Source: Pedobacter psychrotolerans (lineage in GTDB: Bacteria > Bacteroidota > Bacteroidia > Sphingobacteriales > Sphingobacteriaceae). Taken from it: a DNA stretch of 64,000 nucleotides. Under the pieces are notes generated by a model, which was given only the letters and a program-made list of their open reading frames with translations, did not search any database and had not been told where the DNA came from. The number at the start of each line of letters is the position of its first letter. The first letter of the stretch is position 1. The stretch is taken from contig NZ_SLWO01000002.1 in assembly GCF_004340665.1 (NCBI RefSeq), positions 663,254 to 727,253 on the forward strand, written 5' to 3'. The translations under genes and the position numbers were made by a program. Below are positions 52,143-60,575 of the stretch, one piece after another.

Positions 52143-54134
52143 CTACTTAATAATCGTAATTCCCAGATAATCTGTAATCAATTTTTGAACACGTTTAGCA
52201 TTGGTATGCTTTATCATTAATTCTTCTTGCTCTTCAATTTTTTCTTTAGTCTTAAGTTCTAAAGTGATTGAGTTTATTATGTAATCAATTTTTCTAAGCT
52301 TCAAATGATATATTCCTCCAAGAATTGTTTTCTTTAAATTATTAGCTTCCAAAGGAGTATAAATTTTATGCTTATCTTCCCAATTAGGACTTAAAATATA
52401 TTGGCTCGTTGATACATTAATAGCTAATTCAGATATCTCTCTATCTTTATTCTGAATGATATCTCTTTCACTAGGCAATTTCCCCATTTCTGCGCTTTCC
52501 CAATAATACTTAATTATTCTATCATGAATAGCTTTTTTAAAAATGACATCAGTTAAGTTTTGAAGTATAAAAGATCCGATATAAAGATCTTCATTTTGAT
52601 CCCAATTAACCAATACGTTCCCAAAAGCTAATATTAGTCTCAAAATTTCTCTTTCTTGAGGCTCATCATCATTAGACTCTGCTAATTTATCGGCTAAATC
52701 TAAAGTCCCGGCATTGTCGTCCCACAAATCATCAGGTGGCCCAAGCGGTTCCGGTGCACCTGAGGAATAAGATTGCGGTTGACTACTTTGTGCATTTGCC
52801 CGCTGGTTACTTTCAAAATTCTTTTTAACCTTACCAGAGCGGATTTTGTTCAGCTCTGAAAGCAAAACGCTTTCTTCAATTTCAAGTAAATTGCTACTCT
52901 CTCTAATGAAAACAGAGGCTTTAATCTGATCTGGAATTTTAGCAATACTTTCTACAATGTCTCGAATAATGCCAGCCCGTTTAATCGGGTCGTCACCAGC
53001 GTCCTTCAGTAAAACATTTGCCTTGTAAAGGATAAAATCCTTCCGGTTATTTTCCAGGTAAGTTTTAAAGGCACCCGCACCTACATGATGCATGTAAGAA
53101 TCGGGATCGTGCCCATCAGGGAAGGAAACAATTTTAACATTGAGTCCTTCTTCCAAAATCATATCCAGACCACGGAGTGAGGCCTTTATTCCAGCTGCAT
53201 CACCATCAAATAGAATGGTAATATTTTGTGTAAAGCGACCAATTAACTTGATCTGTTCTACCGTTAATGAAGTACCTGAAGAGGCCACTACATTTTCTAT
53301 TCCAGCTTGGTGAACGGAGAGTACATCGGCATAGCCTTCTGCCAGGTAGCAATTATCTAAATCGCGAATGGCTTTCTTAGCATGAAACAAGCCATATAAA
53401 ACATTCGATTTATGGTAAATCTCACTTTCGGGTGAATTGACATACTTCGGAACATTCTTGTCGGTTTTTAAAGTTCTGCCACCAAAACCAATAACTCTAC
53501 CTGTAAAGTTATGAATAGGAAACATCACCCGACCTCGAAAACGATCGTAGATTTTTCCATTATCATTTTTAATCGATAAACCGGTTGATTCTAAAAATTC
53601 AAGTTTATGACCGGCATTAGTTGCGTTTTGTGTTAAGGCATCCCAAACATCAGGAGAATAGCCCACTTCAAACTTCTTAAGGATGTCTTCTCTGAATCCA
53701 CGTTCCTTAAAGTAACTTAAACCAATTCCTTTACCTTCATCTGTTTCCCAAAGTTGTTTAACAAAAAAAGCAGCTGCGTATTGAGATACGATATATAAAC
53801 TTTCTTTCGCACTTTGCGCTTCTGCTGCCTCTGGAGACAGCTCAGCCTCCTCTACTTCTATGTTATATTTATTGGCTAAAAATTTAAGTGCTTCCGGATA
53901 GGAGTATTTCTCATGATCCATGATAAAACGCACCGAATCACCACCCTTGCCACAACCGAAGCATTTGTAAATACCTTTAGTTACCGATACGTGAAAGGAA
54001 GGTGTTTTTTCGCCATGAAAAGGACAATTACCAATTAAACTGGTTCCGCGTTTTTTTAAGTGCACAAAATCCCCTACTACCTCCTCTATCCGGGCGGTAT
54101 CCATTATCTTATCTATCGTTTCGCGGTTGATCAT
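52143..54134 (-). CDS. dnaG: DNA primase
   Basis: 663 residues. CHC2 zinc ribbon at the start (CPFHGEKTPSFH near residue 38 and CFGCGKGG near 58), then the catalytic core with FPIHNFTGRVIGFGGRTL, the Toprim part with YLAEGYADVLSVHQAG and TILFDGDAAGIKASLRGLDM, and a C-terminal helicase-binding region after a Ser/Gln/Pro-rich linker (about residues 440-475). It makes RNA primers at replication forks in contact with DnaB. Its start codon faces repeat array B, which begins 14 bases upstream, so the dnaG promoter must lie within or beyond the first repeat unit. Confidence 0.96.
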   Translation of the reverse strand: MINRETIDKIMDTARIEEVVGDFVHLKKRGTSLIGNCPFHGEKTPSFHVSVTKGIYKCFGCGKGGDSVRFIMDHEKYSYPEALKFLANKYNIEVEEAELSPEAAEAQSAKESLYIVSQYAAAFFVKQLWETDEGKGIGLSYFKERGFREDILKKFEVGYSPDVWDALTQNATNAGHKLEFLESTGLSIKNDNGKIYDRFRGRVMFPIHNFTGRVIGFGGRTLKTDKNVPKYVNSPESEIYHKSNVLYGLFHAKKAIRDLDNCYLAEGYADVLSVHQAGIENVVASSGTSLTVEQIKLIGRFTQNITILFDGDAAGIKASLRGLDMILEEGLNVKIVSFPDGHDPDSYMHHVGAGAFKTYLENNRKDFILYKANVLLKDAGDDPIKRAGIIRDIVESIAKIPDQIKASVFIRESSNLLEIEESVLLSELNKIRSGKVKKNFESNQRANAQSSQPQSYSSGAPEPLGPPDDLWDDNAGTLDLADKLAESNDDEPQEREILRLILAFGNVLVNWDQNEDLYIGSFILQNLTDVIFKKAIHDRIIKYYWESAEMGKLPSERDIIQNKDREISELAINVSTSQYILSPNWEDKHKIYTPLEANNLKKTILGGIYHLKLRKIDYIINSITLELKTKEKIEEQEELMIKHTNAKRVQKLITDYLGITIIK

Positions 54135-54147
54135 ATATTATTATTTT

Positions 54148-54652
54148 CGTCATTGTGAGGGGCATGACGAAGCAATCTTTTTTGCTTTTATTAAATCACA
54201 AGCAGGAAAGATTGCTTCACCCTTTCGCTCAACTTAACCCTTCAGTTCGCAAGGACGACACCGTTTCGTCATTGCGAGGAGGCACGACGAAGCAATCTTT
54301 TTTGCTTTATTTATGCTCAATCTTTATCACAAACAGAAAGGATTGCTTCATCCTTTCGCTCAACTTAACCCTTCAGTTCGCAATGACGGCTCCACTTACC
54401 GTCATTGCGAGGAGGCACGACGAAGCAATCTTTTTTGTTTTTAATTACTCTTAAATTTTCATCACAAAAGCAGGATAAGATCGCTTCACTCACCCTAACC
54501 CTTCTGTTCGCAATGACGACACCCTCTCATCGTCATTGCGAGGAGGCAAGACGAAGCAATCTTTTTTGCTTTATTTACGCTCAATCTTTATCATAAGCAG
54601 GAAAGATTGCTTCACCCTTTCGCTCACCCGAACCCTTCAGTTCGCAATGACG
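54148..54652. repeat. Repeat array B, four gene-less units left of the GIY-YIG element
   Basis: Units at 54148-54257, 54267-54387, 54400-54517 and 54531-54652, each 110-122 bases and in the same orientation. Each starts CGTCATTGCGAGGAGGCACG and ACGAAGCAATCTTTT, and after ~35 AT-rich bases (TTTATTTATGCTCAATCTTT type) continues AAAGATTGCTTCACCCTTTC, AACCCTTCAGTTCGCAATGA, CG. The 11-base ends CGTCATTGCGA/TCGCAATGACG are inverted, and the inner arms GAAGCAATCTTT/AAAGATTGCTTC are inverted too, so each unit folds into a long double hairpin. Spacers are 9-13 bases (ACACC-type). Confidence 0.92.
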
Positions 54653-55083
54653 CGTCATTGCGAGAAGGCACGACGAAGCAATCTTTTTGTTATCAATCAT
54701 TTTAATATTTACCATTCTTTAACCTCATCCCATAAATCTTTCCATTCAGGATTTAAGTTTTCAATAAGTTTTATTTTCTTCAACCTGCTTCCGCCTTTAA
54801 TCCTTTTTTCTTCTGCAATTGCATCCTCAATCGTAGAATAAAAACAAAAATAAACAAGTTTATTAACGTTATATCTTGCAGAAAAAGAATTTGAATGTTC
54901 TTTCTCTTTATGTTCCTTCATTCTAGATAAAAGATCTGATGTTACCCCCGTATAGAATGTTGTATGGGTAAAGTTGGTTATAATGTAGACTGTACCACCT
55001 CGTTCCATAGGTTTGATTAATTACACTTTTTTTGAAGATTGCTCCACCCTTTCGCTCAACTTAACCCTTCAGTCGCAATGACG
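54653..55083 (-). mobile_element. Family B repeat unit that carries a GIY-YIG gene: candidate autonomous element
   Basis: 431 bases with the same ends as the gene-less units: left CGTCATTGCGAGAAGGCACG, then ACGAAGCAATCTTTTTG at 54653-54688; right GAAGATTGCTCCACCC to TCGCAATGACG at 55034-55083. The 35-base AT-rich interior of the short units is replaced by the complete GIY-YIG gene (54709-55008, minus strand). It starts directly after the preceding unit without a spacer. This is the layout of an autonomous mobile element next to its non-autonomous derivatives. Mobility itself is not shown here. Confidence 0.65.
54709..55008 (-). CDS. Stand-alone GIY-YIG nuclease domain protein inside a family B repeat unit
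   Basis: 99 residues, one GIY-YIG domain: TVYIITN (residues 6-12), FYTGVTSDL (18-26), Arg29, His33, and AIAEEKRIKGGSRLKKIKLI in the second half. These positions line up without gaps up to residue 33 with the GIY-YIG protein at 10092-10394, and both end with the same basic helix and a NP(D/E)W motif. Expected activity is DNA cleavage. It occupies the interior of one unit of repeat array B, with 20 and 25 bases between gene and repeat arms, and is transcribed against the unit's left-to-right naming. Confidence 0.88.
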   Translation of the reverse strand: MERGGTVYIITNFTHTTFYTGVTSDLLSRMKEHKEKEHSNSFSARYNVNKLVYFCFYSTIEDAIAEEKRIKGGSRLKKIKLIENLNPEWKDLWDEVKEW

Positions 55084-55094
55084 ACACCACTTAC

Positions 55095-55343
55095 CGTCAT
55101 TGTGAGGGGGCACGACGAAGCAATCTTTTTTGTTTTTAATTACTCTTAAATTTTCATCACAAAAGCAGGATAGATCGCTTCACTCCTTCACTCACCCTAA
55201 CCCTTCTGTCCGCAATGACGACACCACTTATCGTCATTGCGAGGAGGCACGACGAAGCAATCTTTTTTGCTTTATTTACGCTCAATCTTATCACAAGCAG
55301 GAAAGATTGCTTCATTCGAACTTATCCTTTTTTCGCAAAAACG
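55095..55343. repeat. Repeat array B, two units right of the GIY-YIG element
   Basis: Units at 55095-55220 and 55232 to ~55343. The first is complete (CGTCATTGTGAGGGGGCACG to CCGCAATGACG). The second has a decayed right end (TTCGCAAAAACGG). Spacers are 11-12 bases. The array ends seven bases before the stop codon of the SGNH hydrolase gene. Confidence 0.9.
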
Positions 55344-55349
55344 GATAGA

Positions 55350-56009
55350 TTACTTCACCAACGGCAATAATTGTTCAGCAACTAACTGATTACCTTTTTC
55401 ATTTAAATGAACCCGATCTGTGGTTAAAATACCTTTTTCTTGATCTTCAAGATTGTTGCTTGCCTCGTAATCAGCAAATACCTTTCTTAAATCACATAGT
55501 GGCAGATTGTTCTTTGCCGCCAGTTCCCTAATTCCGGCTGCATATTTATTTAAGTCAGCATCCATCTCGTTTGTACCGTCCTTTTTTTCGCCAATTACAG
55601 AAGGCGTACACAACACCACTTTACTTCCAATACCTTGAATTTTATTAATCAGTGCCTGATAAAATTTTAAATACTTATCATAATCAGTTCCGGTATGCGA
55701 AGATTGTTTATGCCACACATCATTAATGCCTACATAGATCACCACCAAATCTGGTTTCTTATTTAATACATCATCCTCTAAACGTAAATATAAGTCGTAA
55801 ATTTTATTACCACCAATGCCGGCCCCTAGCACTTCATACTTTGTTGAATCCAGCTTTCTTTTAAGCAATGTGATATACCCATTTTTAGATACACCCTGTT
55901 GGGTAATGGAATCACCGAAGAAAATAATTCGTTTTGGTTTTAACGTCATTGATGTGAAGATCACCAGGCAAAAGCCTATTAAAATTACAGTGCTAAACAG
56001 GTTTCTCAT
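55350..56009 (-). CDS. Exported SGNH/GDSL hydrolase
   Basis: 219 residues with a signal anchor or signal peptide (residues 1-22). Block I is IIFFGDSITQQG with the nucleophile Ser, block II Gly in GAGIGGNKIYDL, block III Asn in VIYVGINDVWH, block V DRVHLNEKGNQLVAEQLL with the Asp and His. It is a small esterase or lipase of the periplasm or cell surface, perhaps removing acetyl groups from glycans. It lies just downstream of the serine hydrolase gene on the same strand with a 13-base gap, so they share a transcript. Confidence 0.9.
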   Translation of the reverse strand: MRNLFSTVILIGFCLVIFTSMTLKPKRIIFFGDSITQQGVSKNGYITLLKRKLDSTKYEVLGAGIGGNKIYDLYLRLEDDVLNKKPDLVVIYVGINDVWHKQSSHTGTDYDKYLKFYQALINKIQGIGSKVVLCTPSVIGEKKDGTNEMDADLNKYAAGIRELAAKNNLPLCDLRKVFADYEASNNLEDQEKGILTTDRVHLNEKGNQLVAEQLLPLVK

Positions 56010-56022
56010 AATTTTTTATTGG

Positions 56023-57585
56023 TTAGGGTTTCTTTTTAAAATCAAGATCTTGGAAATCAAAACTAAAGTCAGTTAGCGGAGAAATGGCCTCTATTTTAAA
56101 ACCATCAGCAGCGGCATTATTATCCAGACTAAAATTTACAAATGCATCGGCATCCAAACTTCTATCATACCATTTTACGATAAAGGTGTTTCCTTTGTAA
56201 TAGGTCATATCACCACGAAGCTTAGGTGCATTCTTTGCCTGAAAGTGCATCTTGCCATTTACATCGCTTATTGTTACCTCTCCAAACCAATCATCACGAT
56301 AGGTTCCGTAATAGTTTTTAGCCTCAGGTTTTGAAGAAATTGCTTTTTGTTGTGCAGCAATATCAGCCCAGACTTTAGCCACCATTTCATTGGCTTCCTT
56401 TTCATTATTTAGCCTGTTATCATTGTAGCTTTTAATTCTATCCTGACCTTTTATTCCAAGATAGCCATCTTTAATGGAGTTGGTTATGGCGCTAAATGCT
56501 GCACCAGATTGTTGATTGGTTAAAACAATAATACCTAATTTCATTTCCGGAAGGATGGTGACCTGGGTAACAATACCTGATAAACCACCCGTATGCGTAG
56601 CCTGGAACTTACCATTCACATTACTTAGAAACCAACCTAGTCCATAGCTGCTAAAGCTAGCCGGATTGCCTCCTGCAATAATGGTTTGTGGTGTCCAAAG
56701 TTCTTTGGCAACCGCAGGGCTAAACAATTTTTTATCCCCTTCGGCACCATATTTCCCGCTATTCATCATGGCCATTACCCACTTACTCATATCCGTTACG
56801 TTCGAATAGATACCGCCTGCTGCATTTGCTATTTCGCCAAAACTTAATCCAACAGGCAACAGCTTTCCTTCATAAGGTGCATGTCCATCAATCACATTCG
56901 ATTTATCCTTTAAACGATACCACGACGCGGCAGTTTTGGTCATGCCTAATGGTTTGATGATTCTGCTTTCGATAAAATTTTCATAAGTCATTCCTGAAAC
57001 CCTGGCCACCACATCACCTGCAACGATGTACATCAGGTTATCATAATCATATTTGGTACGGAAAGAAGAAACAGGCTTTAAATAACGGAGATTATGAATC
57101 AGTTGATTTTTGGTTACCGTAGAAGAATCAGGCCAGATCATTAAATCACCAGCTCCAAGACCTAAGCCACTGCGGTGTGTTAACAAATCACGGATGGTAA
57201 ATTCACTGGTTACGTAAGCATCATACATTTTAAATTCTGGTATCACATCGGTAACTTTCGTATCCCATGTAATTTTTTTCTCGTCAACCAGCATGCCTAC
57301 TGCAGCTGCAGTGAAAGCCTTTGTATTAGATGCTACACCAAAAAGTGTATTTTCATCAACTTTCTTATTAGTTTTTATAGAACGAACTCCGTAACCTTTC
57401 AAATGGATTATTTTCCCATCTTTAATTACAGAAACGGCAATTCCAGGAACGTTAAATGTGGTTAATGTCTTTTCAACCAAACTATCAATTTGATGAGAAG
57501 AAAGGATTTGAGCCTGTAAGCTGATGCTACAATAAAGTAAAAGGGCAAGAAGAATTCTAAATTTAAGAAAGGAATGAGATTTCAT
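56023..57585 (-). CDS. Exported serine hydrolase (class C beta-lactamase/penicillin-binding-like) with DUF3471-type tail
   Basis: 520 residues from the ATG at 57585, which gives the signal peptide FLKFRILLALLLYCSISLQA; the longer frame would place 31 residues ahead of it. Beta-lactamase-fold motifs: SxxK in FGVASNTKAFTAA, YxN in YDYDNLMYIVAGD, and HTGG in TGG after QATHTGGLSG. The C-terminal ~110 residues (NYYGTYRDDWFGEVTISDV) form a lipocalin-like DUF3471 domain. Such proteins are esterases or D-aminopeptidases; true beta-lactam resistance is unlikely. It is followed by the SGNH hydrolase. Confidence 0.9.
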   Translation of the reverse strand: MKSHSFLKFRILLALLLYCSISLQAQILSSHQIDSLVEKTLTTFNVPGIAVSVIKDGKIIHLKGYGVRSIKTNKKVDENTLFGVASNTKAFTAAAVGMLVDEKKITWDTKVTDVIPEFKMYDAYVTSEFTIRDLLTHRSGLGLGAGDLMIWPDSSTVTKNQLIHNLRYLKPVSSFRTKYDYDNLMYIVAGDVVARVSGMTYENFIESRIIKPLGMTKTAASWYRLKDKSNVIDGHAPYEGKLLPVGLSFGEIANAAGGIYSNVTDMSKWVMAMMNSGKYGAEGDKKLFSPAVAKELWTPQTIIAGGNPASFSSYGLGWFLSNVNGKFQATHTGGLSGIVTQVTILPEMKLGIIVLTNQQSGAAFSAITNSIKDGYLGIKGQDRIKSYNDNRLNNEKEANEMVAKVWADIAAQQKAISSKPEAKNYYGTYRDDWFGEVTISDVNGKMHFQAKNAPKLRGDMTYYKGNTFIVKWYDRSLDADAFVNFSLDNNAAADGFKIEAISPLTDFSFDFQDLDFKKKP

Positions 57586-57640
57586 TTTTACGGGTTTGAA
57601 TAATGCCTTAAAGATAATAAATCTTTTACGCAAGCCATTC

Positions 57641-58582
57641 TTACTTCCCTTTTTCCAACTTATAATCTTTATGTACAATAAGGAAACTCGCCCGCTCCTC
57701 TTTTTTAAAAGGATAGTCCCAATTTCCCTGATAGGTTATTTTAGTAGGTAGTTTATCCTCACCAAAATAGCCCATTTCAATATTCATTTGTACATTAAAA
57801 TCGAATAACATATTGCCATATTTCATGTCTACGTATCTTCCAAGAATATTAAAGTTTCGCTTATCGAATATGGTTACCAATTCCCTAATCATGATGCCAT
57901 CTTTGGTCCAGCTACTTAAATCTGGCTTTACAGAAACTTTAAAACGATAAACCGGAATAGAATCTAGATAGGTACCGCTGGTGAAAGCGTAATCATAATA
58001 CTGACGCATATTTGCAGTAAAAATTTCAGTTTTGCTTCCAATAAAAGGTACTTTAACCGGGCGGCCTGGGTTAAAAATGAGGGTTTTCAATTTGTCTTTG
58101 TAACCTTCATTCGTTCCTCCTTTACCATCACCAGTTGGCGCATTTGGCACGAAGTCGGTATTATAGGCATTCATAAAAATGTAATCAAACATCTCAACCG
58201 TATACAACTGATACTTTCCATTTTTCTTATAAACCTTACCGGTATCCTGTTTTACCAGATATTCCATTTTGTAAGGGCCATTATTGTTGTGTTTAATTTT
58301 ACGATAAATCTTTCCGTCTACCTTATTTTTCTTATCATAAGTGTAAATCCTATTTTCAGCAATAAAACTATAACGTTTCATGTTTCTAAAAGATTGATAA
58401 AATGACGTATCATTAATTACCTTATTAATAAAGGTTTCAATATTCAGCTTTTCAGCTTTGATATTAACGGTTGAATCTAACGTAATGGTTTTAATCGTAT
58501 CAGGATTGAAACGTGGAATTTCCTGTGCAAAACCATTATAAAAAAATGAGGTAATGATCAGGATTAAAAATATTTTCTTCAT
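57641..58582 (-). CDS. Exported protein of unknown function
   Basis: 313 residues from the ATG at 58582 (signal peptide KKIFLILIITSFFYNGFAQ). No family recognised with certainty. It is beta-rich: KRYSFIAENRIYTYDKKNKV, YKMEYLVKQDTGKVYKKNGK, YDYAFTSGTYLDSIPVYRFK, FNILGRYVDMKYGNMLFDFN, LPTKITYQGNWDYPFKKEER. The overall pattern (strands with a conserved DxxPVYRFKV) resembles outer-membrane lipoprotein-sorting-like or LolA-like beta baskets found in Bacteroidetes. It precedes the serine hydrolase on the same strand by ~55 bases. Confidence 0.65.
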   Translation of the reverse strand: MKKIFLILIITSFFYNGFAQEIPRFNPDTIKTITLDSTVNIKAEKLNIETFINKVINDTSFYQSFRNMKRYSFIAENRIYTYDKKNKVDGKIYRKIKHNNNGPYKMEYLVKQDTGKVYKKNGKYQLYTVEMFDYIFMNAYNTDFVPNAPTGDGKGGTNEGYKDKLKTLIFNPGRPVKVPFIGSKTEIFTANMRQYYDYAFTSGTYLDSIPVYRFKVSVKPDLSSWTKDGIMIRELVTIFDKRNFNILGRYVDMKYGNMLFDFNVQMNIEMGYFGEDKLPTKITYQGNWDYPFKKEERASFLIVHKDYKLEKGK

Positions 58583-58649
58583 GCTTGCGTAGCTTGGCAA
58601 AAACGATGCCTTATTTAATTTGAGAAACACTAATTCAGACTAACATTGA

Positions 58650-59834
58650 TTAGTTGCCTAATTGTTTCAATGCGATGTATGCCATTAATCCAGTAGAAAT
58701 TTTCAAGGCATCTTCGTCGATATCAAATTTTGGCGTGTGCACAGAATATTGGGTATCCTTGGCCGCGTTCCCAGTACCTAAACGATAAAAACAAGCATCT
58801 GTTATCTGTGAGTAGAAGGAGAAATCTTCTGCCGCCATCCAGATATCCAGATCAACTACATTTTCTTTCCCTAAAAAATCTTCAGCAAAGGATTTAGCAT
58901 TTGCTGTTAACTTTTCCTCATTAATTAAAAATGGATAACCTTTGTGAATATCAAAATCACAACTTCCACCCATACTTTCGGCCATGCCTTCAGCCATTTT
59001 TTTCATGCGTATGTGTGCTTCTGCTCTCCAATCCTCATCCAGCGTTCTGAATGTACCTTCAATTTTCACTTCATTCGGGATAATATTTGTAGCACCATTG
59101 GCTGTAACTTTACCAAAAGATAAAACAGAAGGAATACGTGGATCAGCATTACGGCTGACGATTTGTTGCAATGCAATAATGATATGCGAAGCAATCACAA
59201 CCGGATCGATATTTTGATGTGGCTGCGCACCATGCCCCCCTTTTCCGGTTACGGTTACATATAATTCATCGGTCGATGCCATATAGATTCCCGAACGGAA
59301 ACCAACTTTGCCAGCATCTATTAAGGGCATTACATGCTGACCAACAATATAATCTGGTTTTGGATTTTCCAGAACCCCTTCTTTGATCATGATACTTGCT
59401 CCTCCTGGAAGTAATTCTTCTGCAGGCTGGAAGATAAATTTAATCGTACCACCAAATTCAGCTTTCAGTTGATTTAAAATATAAGCAGTTCCTAATAGAG
59501 ATGAGGTATGTACATCATGCCCACAGGCATGCATCACGCCGGGGCTCTTAGAAGCATAATGTTTATCACTAACTTCGTTAATGGGCAAGGCATCCATATC
59601 ACCACGCAAAGCGATCACCTGATCTGATGGCAAATCTCCCTTTAACAAAGCTACAACACCTGTATTGGCACAACTGGTAAATTCGATTCCCCACTGCGTT
59701 AACTTTTCTTTAACAAATGCAGAGGTTTCAAATTCATGATAGGACAATTCTGGGTTTGCATGTAAATGCTGACGATAGCCTACTACATCATCAAAAATGG
59801 TTGCAGCTAAATCCTTAATTTTATCTTTGATCAT
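58650..59834 (-). CDS. Cytosolic M20-family amidohydrolase
   Basis: 394 residues, no signal peptide. Metal and catalytic motifs: RGDMDALPI, HACGHDVHTSSLLG, FIFQPAEELLPGG, and the late ligand region YSVHTPKFDIDEDAL. The insertion domain (about 185-300, GKGGHGAQPHQNIDPVVIAS) provides the dimer contact and the bridging His. It probably removes acyl groups from amino acids (hippurate/IAA-amino-acid hydrolase group). Its start overlaps the end of the SPOR gene by 14 bases, so they are translationally linked. Confidence 0.92.
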   Translation of the reverse strand: MIKDKIKDLAATIFDDVVGYRQHLHANPELSYHEFETSAFVKEKLTQWGIEFTSCANTGVVALLKGDLPSDQVIALRGDMDALPINEVSDKHYASKSPGVMHACGHDVHTSSLLGTAYILNQLKAEFGGTIKFIFQPAEELLPGGASIMIKEGVLENPKPDYIVGQHVMPLIDAGKVGFRSGIYMASTDELYVTVTGKGGHGAQPHQNIDPVVIASHIIIALQQIVSRNADPRIPSVLSFGKVTANGATNIIPNEVKIEGTFRTLDEDWRAEAHIRMKKMAEGMAESMGGSCDFDIHKGYPFLINEEKLTANAKSFAEDFLGKENVVDLDIWMAAEDFSFYSQITDACFYRLGTGNAAKDTQYSVHTPKFDIDEDALKISTGLMAYIALKQLGN

Positions 59835-60261
59835 CAGTGGTAATATCTAATTGTGGTGCATTGATTTTTTCCCTGAATATAAATAACGTTGGGAAGGTTG
59901 GTCTTATTTCACTCATTAATCGCTGGGCTTCTAATCTTGTTCTAAAATCGCCAACCCTAACATAATAGTTTGGTTCTTTATAAATGAGGTAAGTGTTTAA
60001 CCTTGGATACAATGTTTTAAAGCGTGCCTGTTGATTGAAAACTTCCCGCCGATCGGAACCATAGAAAATCTGAACACGGTATCCATAAGATGAAACGATG
60101 GGTTTCCCTATTTTTACTTCACCTGATGTACGATATACATCCACTCTCTTGGCAATCAAACTATCTATTAAAGGATCTTTTATAACCACAACCTCTCCCT
60201 TTTGAGCAAGAGCGATATTGATAAAGAAGAAACTGAAGATTAGCGTATACAATATTTTCAT
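59821..60261 (-). CDS. SPOR-domain exported protein
   Basis: 146 residues from the ATG at 60261, giving the signal peptide KILYTLIFSFFFINIALAQ. The C-terminal SPOR domain runs from about residue 65 (GYRVQIFYGSDRREVFNQQA, YKEPNYYVRVGDFRTRLEAQ, RLMSEIRPTFPTLFIFREKI). SPOR domains bind stem-stripped peptidoglycan at division sites. A periplasmic cell-wall role is likely. Overlaps the M20 gene by 14 bases. Confidence 0.9.
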   Translation of the reverse strand: MKILYTLIFSFFFINIALAQKGEVVVIKDPLIDSLIAKRVDVYRTSGEVKIGKPIVSSYGYRVQIFYGSDRREVFNQQARFKTLYPRLNTYLIYKEPNYYVRVGDFRTRLEAQRLMSEIRPTFPTLFIFREKINAPQLDITTDDQR

Positions 60262-60384
60262 GATGGTATGACAGTAGACAAACGAAAATTGTTTTAAAAA
60301 CAAGAATGCCGAATTCACCGCAAAAATCGGCATTCTTTATGGGTTGTGCAAATGGTTATTATTAGTAGTTTTTGGATCATCAAT

Positions 60385-60480
60385 TCTGGCTGAGCACAGC
60401 GAAGCCGAGAAATATTTTAAAATAGTTAATCGGTTAATGACAATTCAAAGATTTCTCTACTGCGGTCGAAATGACAAATT
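60385..60480. repeat. Solo palindromic repeat resembling family A
   Basis: A right part AGATTTCTCTACTGCGGTCG and GAAATGACAAATT (60449-60480) follows the order GATT-CT-C-CTAC-GC-TC-GAAATGACA of the reverse unit of family A (GATTCTTCGCTACGCTCTGA). A left part TGAGCACAGCGAAGCCGAGA (60391-60410) is the inverted partner. Two diverged ends with ~40 bases between them make one gene-less element in the 314-base gap before the SPOR gene. Relationship to family A is by eye only. Confidence 0.5.
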
Positions 60481-60512
60481 TCCTACTGAATATTATCAAC
60501 TAAAGGCGTGTT

Positions 60513-60550
60513 TAAAAAAAGCCAGGTTCATTTCGAAACCTGGCTTTTTG
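60513..60550 (-). terminator. Terminator after the PEGA lipoprotein gene
   Basis: AAAAAGCCAGGTT and AACCTGGCTTTTT perfect stem around CATTTCGA-type loop, ~27 bases beyond the stop codon on the minus strand. Confidence 0.88.
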
Positions 60551-60575
60551 TACTATTTCCATGCTATGAGAAGTC

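Noticed and set aside
54155..55348. Repeated short frames on the plus strand in array B that start MRGG or MRGM
   Set aside because: They are translations of the repeat unit itself; their lengths follow the unit spacing, not a protein.
56023..57585. Serine hydrolase as an antibiotic-resistance beta-lactamase
   Set aside because: The SxxK/YxN/HTGG set with a lipocalin-like tail is that of esterase or aminopeptidase relatives in Bacteroidetes; nothing in the context points to resistance.
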